Positions 56,116 to 64,000 of a stretch of DNA of 64,000 nt are shown in pieces (the first letter of the stretch is position 1; every line of letters begins with the position of its first letter). Position numbers and translations under genes: made by a program. This DNA comes from Carettochelys insculpta (Eukaryota > Chordata > Testudines > Carettochelyidae). The DNA is taken from assembly GCF_033958435.1 (NCBI RefSeq), contig NC_134158.1, positions 6,343,837 through 6,407,836 on the forward strand, read 5' to 3'. The notes under the pieces are model-generated. The model saw only the letters and a program-made list of their open reading frames with translations, did not search any database and was not told the DNA's origin.

Positions 56116-56129
56116 TCCAGAACCCCCCC

Positions 56130-56455
56130 CAATCGAACCTCTCTAATCTGGAACTGTCATCCAGCCACATCCGTAATCCGGCATGATTGCAGTTAGCCGG
56201 ACGACCACTTCTCACGGGTGCAGCCAAGTTTCCCACAGCCCCATAAAGTTTGTTTCCAGCCACCAGTCCTGGCTCTGTGTTCTGCGCTGTTCTTTAGCTG
56301 TACTTTACCCCTAAATGTTATCTCAGGGCCCTGTAAGCAGTGGAAGTGTTGGCAATGAGGCTAGAGATATCAGCCTCCTATGGTCCAGCGAATTCCCTCG
56401 TCCAGCCCCTGTCAGGTCCCGAGGGTACCAGATTAAAAAGGTTCAATCTGTATAT
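56130..56455 (+). mobile_element. Tigger/pogo-like element, copy 4
   Basis: The left end CAATCGAACCTCTCTAATCT and the right end AAAAGGTTCAATCTG, followed by TA, share the body TTTGTTTCCAGCCACCAGTC. Confidence 0.7.
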
Positions 56456-57890
56456 CACTTGAGTCAGCAGCACTTGCTAAAACCATGAATTTTGTTTGCC
56501 TGACGCCTGCAATTGGCTTTAAAAAAATAATGACGGTGTTCAAAATTTGGGAGAGCCTTGTTCCCAGAGGGGTCTACCAGCCACAGAGGTGGGTCCTTCA
56601 CCCCTGCAGCTCTATGGATGTGTCAGTAAAGGGGGCTGGAGCTGAGGGGCAGACTCACCCCCTGCACCAGCAGCAGAGGAAGGAACGCTATGGTTGCCTG
56701 TGCCAGGCACCCGCCAGAGGAGCAGGGGGCACAGAGAGGGCTATGGAGCTGTCCCCTGGGCCAGACTGCACCCAGCCCCTTCCTGGGGCAGAATCCCAGG
56801 GCATCTGTAGCTCTGAGCCACCTCTGCATCCCGCCACCCAGCCCCTGCCCACCTCCCCAGCGCTGAGCAGCCTGGAAGCATTGCAGAATCCCAGCCAGGC
56901 GTGTGGGGTGATCACTTACGGGGAGGCTCAGCTGGGCTGATAGGGGCAGGCCCTGGCTTGGCTGATGGTTCCACTCCCAAGGGGCGGGAGTGACTCCCCT
57001 CACCAGGGGGAGCCTTGGCTGCGCAGACCGCTCAGCCTGGGAGACATGGTCGCCCCCCAGCAGTGCCAGTGGGTGCAGCCAGGGGGTGGGGGGGGAGGGG
57101 GGGGCTGTGAGGGAAGCGTGCACTGGGGGGGCTAGGGAGTGGGGGTTCTGGGTAGCTGTGCTGGAAATGTGGGCGGGGCTGTGGAGGGGGTGTGGCCATG
57201 GGGGAGCATTGAGCTGGGGGGGGGGGGGGGAATATGCCCTCAAGAAGAAGGGGCTCTGCCATGCCCCTTTCCCTCTAGCTGGCACCTATCTGGGGACTGG
57301 CCTCCCTGGGTCATGCTCCTTCGGCCCCCCAGGACCCACAACAACATTTGGCTCCAGGCCCACAGAGGGTTAATCCAGCCTGGATGCTGCCCCATAAGCT
57401 CTGGGGGCTTCTCTGCACTGGGCTTGCAGAATCAAGCCCTGCTGCTGCCCTCTAGGGGGATGCCAGGTGCCACTGAGGGTGGGGGTCCCCAGGCCCTGCC
57501 CCCCCCCCCCCACAGGCAGATGGGACCCTCACTCATCAGGGAGAACAGAAGGGTTATGAGACAACAGGAACAGCATAGAACAGACTTGGCAGCACAGGAA
57601 CCAGCAGCTGTCAGCCCCGGGGAGAGAAGCCCAGAGGGGGGCCAGGGGCCTGGCCCTCCCCAACTCCCTCCTCAAGCCCCCAGAGACTGCCCCACTCCCA
57701 GCTGCCCCGTGCAAAGCAAACCCAGCCAGCCCCCCCCCCATTCCTTTGCCCTCCTTCCCAGGCAAAAGGTGTCACTTGGTCTCACCTCCTGCCCGGCTCA
57801 GGTTACCAAGGGCAGGGCCACTGTGCAGGTGGGAGAAGCTCTCACACCTGAAACACCCACTCCCCATCCTAGGTATTGGTGGGGGGCCCG
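56456..57890. other. GC-rich, G/C-homopolymer region
   Basis: Runs of G and C dominate. The long frames on both strands (up to 253 codons) have repetitive Pro/Gly/Ser translations with no domain. No splice-supported exon was found. Confidence 0.3.
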
Positions 57891-59050
57891 GGGAAACTGA
57901 GGCACACACCTGGGGTTACTACCGGCATGTACCCTAACAAGGGAACAAGATCCCTCCTTCATCACACTGCGGAAAGGGGCTGCAGCCCCACGGTGAGCAG
58001 ACCTCCCCCCGCCCCCTTGGGAAGGCCTGGGGGGTGGGGGCACCATACCCCTCTATATAGGGCTACCTCTCCTGCTGCTACACACGCTGGCCCCCACCCG
58101 CCAGCCCCCCACGTGGCTACTGCAGCGGCGCTGACCCGGGGACCCACAGAGCAGAGTACCCCAAAGAAACAGCAACATAGGACAGAGCAAGCAACTTTTC
58201 TGGGGGGCACCGGGGAAACTCGGGGTGGCAGAACAGTAACAACCCCCCAACCCTCCAGATTTTACACCTGGAAGCCTCATGTCCCCCCAGATCTTAATGG
58301 CTGAAGTGGGGAGCCCCCGGGCGCCCCCACCCCCAACGGCAAGCGCTCCCCGCCCTGCGGACACCCCACCACGTAACTCTGCTCCCTCGGGCCCCTCTGA
58401 TCCGGCTGCAGCGCCGTGACCCCCGCCGAGCACCCCTGCCCCCCAAAATCAAGCACCCGGAGTCCCTACCCACCGATCGGCCCCCTCCGGGGCAGCTCCA
58501 CTTCACGCGTGTCCGCAGCAGCCAAACATCCGGGGCAGCAGTTTCCAAACACGTGTCTTTCCAAGTCATCTCTGCCTCCGCCCCGCGCCCGCCCGCAGCC
58601 AGCCATAGAACCCAGGCGTCCTGGTGCACCGCCCCCCCACCCCCCCGCTCTAACCACTGGACACCACTCCCTTCCCAGGGCAGAGCGTTTCCCTCCGCCT
58701 TGCACACACACCAGCCGCACCACGCGGGGAGGGCAAGGAGAGCCTCCCCTGGCACTGCTGCAAAGGAAGTTCACGGCTTACCGGCTGAAAGGTCCCCCCC
58801 CGCCTTCTATGCAGCCACCCCAGAAGACGATCTCCCCTTGGGCCCAAGCAGCCAGGGACACTCCAAGCCAGACCACAGCCGTGCCAGCACCCCCCACCCA
58901 CCCCCGCCAGAAGCGGAATGGTTTGCTTTATTAGCATACTGCACGCTGATTGGATACGGGGTAGAAACGTATGAGGTTTCACAGCACAATAAACAATGGA
59001 ATCGCGATCAGCATAACGCGCGGGAAACTGCAGGGGTGGGCGGAGCTTCA
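57890..59050. promoter_or_regulatory. CpG-rich stretch, candidate promoter region
   Basis: CpG dinucleotides cluster (CCCGGGCGCCCCC near 58315, CAGCGCCGTGACCCCCGCCG near 58411, CGCCCCGCGCCCGCCC near 58580, CATAACGCGCGGGAAAC near 59012). A CCAAT-box inverse (GATTGG) is at 58949-58954, and a GGGCGG box near 59038. Such islands usually mark a transcription start, but no first exon could be assigned. Confidence 0.4.
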
Positions 59051-60654
59051 GCTGGTCTTTTTGTATAGGTTTTGCCAGCTGCTCTTTAAAACAGCTGGGT
59101 GTAAATTTGCCAATAGCTGTAAATAGTGAATTCGCAGTACCTGCATTGGACTTAATAGCCAGATTCCCGGGTAAAACCACTGTGCTCACCACAAAGCCAT
59201 GCTCCTCTCAGAGCCCAGCTTGGAGACATTGCTCCTCTGCTGCTGCTGGCAAGGAAATGGTGTAAAACCTGAGACAGACGCGCATGTATCTTGTGTGACC
59301 TTGTTGGACAGTAGTTTCATATTCTGCCCTGGAATTAAAAGAGGCACCCACGCTGACCAAACATTTCCATTCAAGACCCCAGAGCGCTGGAGCCAATGTT
59401 CACTCCATGTTGTAACTTCTGAAAAAGTTAGGAAGGTCTTGATAAGTTTTTTTAAAAAAAAAAATCAGACCCATTTGATTTCCTTAGTGCGTGCATCTCA
59501 GTCATACTGAAAGGGCTGCAGCCGAAGTAAGATCCCACTGTTGCTAAGATGACGAGACGCTCCAAATCCTGGCCCAGACGCGGGACAGGGGAGAGAGGCC
59601 CAAAGATAAATACAGCAGTAAAAACAGATGATCAAGGGTACAATCTGGGCAAAGTTATTTTTATGAAAACTTGTGAACCGGGTGCAGGCAAGTAAGAGAC
59701 ACCTACGAGGGCAGAACCTTTAGAATTTCCAAAAAGCCTTGGAAGGCTCACTTCAAAAACAAACCTAAAACTAAAAAACAAAAACCCACAGCGGTTGAGA
59801 CCCCTGTGACAGATTCGTAGGTTTATTAGCCATTATTAAAATACTACAAGGGAGTCTGTAGCTCCAGAGAGGGCCTCACCTTGATGGGGACAGGCCCAAA
59901 CAGAGTCCCTGCTGTCCAACAATTCTTACAAACTCCCTGACAGTGTATCCTGTTTTGAAGAGGGGACTCTAAGGCACAGGATGGTGGAAGGCCAGATTTT
60001 CAGAAGTGCTCAGCTCCCAGCTCAGCTCAGCGTGAGTCCTTGGGCTAAAACCCAGCCCTACAGTCATCCGAAGTCACACAGGCAGTGTAATGTTACTGAG
60101 TTTCAAGATGAACACGCAAAACACAGTTGCAGCTACTGTTCTCTGCACCAAATCCTGTCCAAAGTGGGCCAAGGGAGGGGTTCAGTGAAAGTTGCTGCCT
60201 CGCTGACTCTGTTTAGGCTGCTCAGATGTTTGTATCATTTCATATGTTGAGTTGTAAGTATTGGCTCTGTGCTGGTATTTGAAATTTTAGTTTCTCGGAG
60301 ACCTCCATAGGAGGCTTGGCACCCTACTGTGGAACGGTTCCTAGCCAGCTGAAGCCGTACTTGACAGACAAATGGCCTTACCAGATTCCAACCAGCACCT
60401 GAGGAGTTTGTAAGGTGTTGCCTCTATGCTGGGCTATGGCAAACTGCCTAAAAGGACTTGCATAGGTGGCTTGCCCGTGTGATAGGCTCCATCTCAGCTG
60501 TGCTTCCTGACAGGGATGAACAATGGAAGTCCCTCCATACGGACAAGGGTATAAAGAGAACCCTGAGAGGACCTCCATTTTTGTCTTCACTCCAGCTCAT
60601 CATTTCAGAGTGTTCTTGCTATGAACTTAGGCCCGAAAGGATTTCTGTCCTATC
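59051..60654. other. Intergenic, no gene recognised
   Basis: Nothing beyond short chance frames and a poly(A)-like run at 59452-59463 was recognised. Confidence 0.3.
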
Positions 60655-61677
60655 CTAACAAAGGATGCACACCAGGAGAAGTTAAAAAAAACAGATTGAC
60701 AGGGCCAGATGAATACCCAGATACCACCAATTTCAAGATAGGCTCCAGAAGATCAAAAACAGAACATCACTTGTCATCACCTATAGCCTCCAACTCAGAC
60801 CCCTGCAATGCATCATTAAAAACCTACAACCTATTCTGGAACAGCATGCTACACTACAGAAGGCTCTAGGTGACAGGCCTGTCCTTTCCTCTAGACAACC
60901 TCCTAACCTAAGGAGGATTCCCTCCAGCAATCACAGGCTACACCACAGTAATACTAACCGTGGAACTTTTCCTTGCAACAAATCCCACTGCCAACTTTGT
61001 CCACATACCTATTCTGCGGATATCATGACTGGACCAAACCATGTTAGTTACAAGATCAAAGGCACATTCTCCTGCACTTCCAGCAACATCATATATGCTG
61101 TTATGTGCCAATAATACCCTGCCACTATGTATATTGGACAGACTGAGCTAAACCTTTGCCACAGAATAAATGGACACAGAGCAGACATCAAGAAACTCAA
61201 TACACATAAGCCGGTCAGTGAACACTTCATTAGAGTGGGCCATTCTGTTAAAAACCTGAGACTTTGTGTCTTAGAGCACAGAGAATTTAAAAACGGGAAA
61301 AAACTTGTGAATTGGAATTCGCATTCAAATTCAACACATTAACACGCGGTATGAACAGAGACATCAACTACCTCACACATTACAAGGACGGCTTCCCTTC
61401 CTTTGATGCTCACAATTATCTCAGGCAGGACACTTAACATCCTTCACCCCTCACCCCGCTCCTTTAGTCCTATTTGATTTGTCAGTTTTTATTGCAATAT
61501 TTTTTGGTCCTCTGCACTTACATCAGTCTGTATTGGAAATGAAACTGATCTAAGAAGTGGGTCTGTCCCACCAAAGCTCATCACCTAATAAACTATTTTG
61601 CTAGTCTTTAAAGTGCTACTTGACGGCTTTTTGTTTTGATAGTGTATAAACTAGCACGGCTCCCTCTCTGTTACTAT
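60655..61677 (+). mobile_element. Penelope-like element 3' part, type B
   Basis: The linker (PLQCIIKNLQPILEQHATLQ, DRPVLSSRQPPNLRR), the Cys-rich CNKSHCQLCPHT segment, then GIY-YIG (MYIGQTELNLCHRINGHRAD, HKPVSEHFIRVGHSVKNLRL) are in order with frame breaks. The tail holds AAGAAGTGGGTCTGTCCCAC and GACTAGCACGGCTCCCTCTC-like sequence. It is the longest PLE stretch on the plus strand. RT is absent. Confidence 0.82.
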
Positions 61678-62454
61678 TCTTGCAGGCCAGTGTGGGGACA
61701 GCAGTGCTCTTGGTGGCTGGTTTGTTGCTTCATAGCAGAGGACGCCAGTCTTGGGCTGTAAGTAGCTCTATTTTAAGCAATTTGCCCAGGACTGGGTCTC
61801 TCAGATGTGCCCAGGAGACCCAGAGAGTTGGAGGAATAATGAAGACTTGAAAAAACAGTTTTCCCCCAATCCCAGCCCAGAGCCTTAACCCAGCCCGGAG
61901 ACTTAAGCACCTCAGATGGACAAGTCCCATGCAGTCATAAACCACCACCACATGCAACAATCACAGCCACCCAACACCCACAGAAGGGGGCAGTTACCCT
62001 AAAATCTAGATGCCAGTAAACGCCTCTAGGACAGCGCTTGCATTGTAACAGATGGGTGATAAGGTTGTGGCTCACCCTAAAGCGAAAGGAATTGGCAGGG
62101 TGTGATCAAAGGGCTTGTATCTCCCCAGCACACGGCTCCCCCCAGGAAGCTTGTCTTCCTAACCCCTGAATGAAGGACACGGCCTCCCTTCAAGGACAGA
62201 CACAGAAGCAGCAAAACCAAAAAACAATTATTTACAAGAGGTGACAGTGTATTTAATAGAGCAAAACCTCTATACCCACATCTGTGAAAAGCCATTAGAA
62301 CAGAACAGCTGCTTAACACCAACCCTGAGCATCCCGGGAGCACCAGCCAGTGGAGCTCCTGTTCAGAAGCAGGCGTCCACCTCTACTGACAGGCACACGC
62401 GCTCCTAAATAAGGGACTGACCTTTCTGCTTAGGGTGGGCTGCTGTTTGTAACG
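61678..62454. other. Intergenic, no gene recognised
   Basis: No repeat or exon recognised. Confidence 0.3.
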
Positions 62455-62645
62455 GGCCTTTTCCACCCTGACTGAATAGACCTTGTCAGCTCTGGCCCTC
62501 CCTTTCACTGGGACCTCCTCCTTAAATACCCCTCTGAAACCACCCCCCCACTCATGCATCTGACAGAGCAGGTCTTTGCCCATGAAAGCTCATGCTCCAA
62601 AATATCTTTTTGTCTATAAGGTGCCACAAGGCTTCTTGTTCTTCT
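62455..62645 (+). mobile_element. PLE type A tail
   Basis: CCACCCTGACTGAATAGACC, TTAAATACCCCTCTGAAACC, then GCATCTGACAGAGCAGGTCT and GTCTATAAGGTGCCACAAGG, matching 6700-6890. Confidence 0.82.
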
Positions 62646-63639
62646 TTTCAGGCATCTCACCCTTTCTGCTTTTCCACAAACCTCTCCATCCACTCCACTC
62701 TCAGCCTGCTGGTTGTTGGTCTTACGTACCTATGGCTCTCCCTCCAGCCTAACTCACCAGCATTGTTTAGGAGCCCAGCTAAGCCAACTTCCAGGTATGA
62801 GCTTATTTTCTTTTCCATATAAAGCCTTCCTTTTTTCTTAGCATACCCGTAGAGCGGTTCTCCCTGAAGGGGTGGCACAATTTGAGAAGTCCCACCGCAG
62901 TGCAGACAAGGAGAGACAAAGAAGAGCATCAGAAATGGCCATCAAAAACAGGGAACGGTCAGACATCAACCAGCTCACAACTAGGAGTGTGACAGGAAGA
63001 CGTCCTACTTGTTATCAATGGACCGCCAAGAGAGGAGACTTCTTAACTAGCTTCCCCCTGTGACACCAGACCTATTTTGAGGTCGGAAAAGTGCCTCCCT
63101 GGATAATTTTCCACCTAAATTTAGGCTGCTTCATCCCGTTCCCTTGGCCATTTTGGTCAGCCATGTTGTTTTTTCTAAATTTAAACTATCCTTAATTTCT
63201 ATTCAATTACAACCTTAATCTTAAAACTAATGACTATTTAATGCAAACTATTAATTAAGTGTTTTTAAGCCTTTTCCAAGATTTTTCTGCAAGTCTCTCT
63301 CCAAGGGCTGCAAAGCACCTCCAAATAGCCCAAGGAAATCTCATTACATTGTCACATCGGCCATTCGGCTCTATTAAAGTGCTGCAATGGGACAGCCAGC
63401 TCAGTCCTCAGGGCTGTACCTCCTCCCCGTTCAGTGGGATCTCTTCACTGGCCTCTCTGTTGAGTTTCTGAGCTCCTGCCAGCATTCCCTGCGAGGCAGA
63501 TGCTTGAACAGCCACTGGGAAAGATTCAAATGCCGCCCAGCTGATTAGCAACGTGCCCGCAGCCTGTGTTTCTAACGGTGGTATACAGCTACACATGCCT
63601 TAATGCACCTAAAACTTATTCTGCACATGGTATAAGTTG
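62646..63639. other. Intergenic, no gene recognised
   Basis: AT-rich at 63120-63260. Short frames only. Confidence 0.3.
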
Positions 63640-63792
63640 CCCGGGGAGGTTGTGGAATCTTCATCATTGGAGATATTGAAGAGCCGGTTAGATAAATTAG
63701 ATAAATATGTGCTTTGTCCGGCTAGGAGTACAGGGAGTGGACTTGGGAACCTCTCAAGGTCCTTCCCAGTTCTAGTGTTCTAGGAGTCTATG
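63640..63792 (+). mobile_element. CR1 3' end
   Basis: GGGGAGGTTGTGGAATCTTC, TTGGAGATATTGAAGAG, then GGTCCTTCCCAGTTCTAGTG. Confidence 0.78.
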
Positions 63793-64000
63793 GATGGGAA
63801 AAAATTAGAGGGAATGTTGCTTCTGGCCACATGATGCTGCGAGACGGGCTAGCTGGCACGTGGGTGAGTCCCCTGGGTTCGAGATCCCTTCCTCTTCACA
63901 ACGATGATGGCTCTGTGGTCTTTCCTCACGTTTGCAGCAAACACAAAAGACAGCAAAGATAAGGAAAGTGGAGAATGCCAGCGAGGCCCACAGGCCGTAA
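63793..64000. other. Window edge, possible SINE start
   Basis: GGGCTAGCTGGCACGTGGGT followed by GGGTTCGAGATCCC looks like a pol III A/B box pair, but spacing and sequence are only approximate. Confidence 0.25.

Noticed and set aside
57139..57900. 253-codon frame in GC-rich DNA
   Set aside because: Long frames are expected by chance in stop-poor GC-rich sequence; no domain or exon boundary.

Overview
The window is vertebrate nuclear DNA, most likely from a turtle, probably a cryptodire. The evidence is in the repeats: many CR1 LINE 3' ends finishing in ATTCTATG-type tails, Penelope-like elements (PLEs) with a GIY-YIG endonuclease, SINEs with a tRNA-Lys-like head joined to a CR1 tail, and hAT, Harbinger and Tigger-like DNA elements. 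Most open frames in the window are chance frames or transposon coding. Identification is by reading alone, with no database search.

Host genes. (1) A plus-strand TRIM-family gene can be traced from 3.6 to 14.5 kb. A RING + B-box first exon (3607-4175), a diagnostic 23-bp micro-exon (7409-7431) and a PRY/SPRY last exon (13885-14492) are present. The first exon is broken by a 140-bp PLE tail flanked by a 12-bp target-site duplication, and the two coiled-coil exons are not visible, so the gene looks dead. (2) and (3) Two complete four-exon immunoglobulin-superfamily genes lie in tandem on the minus strand: 27399-22126 (219 aa) and 39920-34502 (168 aa). Most of their exons are too short to stand out as open frames. 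Each has a signal-peptide exon, one V-like Ig exon lacking the usual Cys pair, and a transmembrane exon. All splice sites and phases agree, and their Ig domains recall the SLAM/CD2 and HEPACAM families. TRIM/SPRY next to IgSF receptors fits an immune gene neighbourhood (MHC-like), which is an inference.

Mobile DNA. 5.0-7.1 kb: CR1 and PLE pieces. 7.8-8.65 kb: Harbinger transposase pseudogene. 17.75-21.5 kb: long degenerate RTE-like LINE holding a CR1 insert and a hAT MITE with a perfect 8-bp duplication. 29.2-31.8 kb: a CR1 split by a PLE that is itself split by other PLEs. 33.6-34.1 kb: SINE with an inverted PLE dimer inside. 35.8-36.8 and 40.66-41.07 kb: Harbinger-like MITEs, the second a palindrome of about 410 bp. 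52.9-54.9 kb: an uninterrupted 661-codon hAT transposase frame on the minus strand. 55.0-56.1 kb: CR1 nested in CR1.

Tandem repeats: a 36-bp minisatellite that begins exactly at a splice donor of the first Ig gene (24.5-24.88 kb), a 67-bp array (48.8-49.64 kb), a G-rich array of about 70 bp (39.1-39.58 kb), and a degenerate array of about 50 bp upstream of the TRIM exon (1.35-2.72 kb). A GC-rich, CpG-containing stretch lies at about 57.9-59.05 kb. Remaining intervals hold old repeats or nothing recognised.
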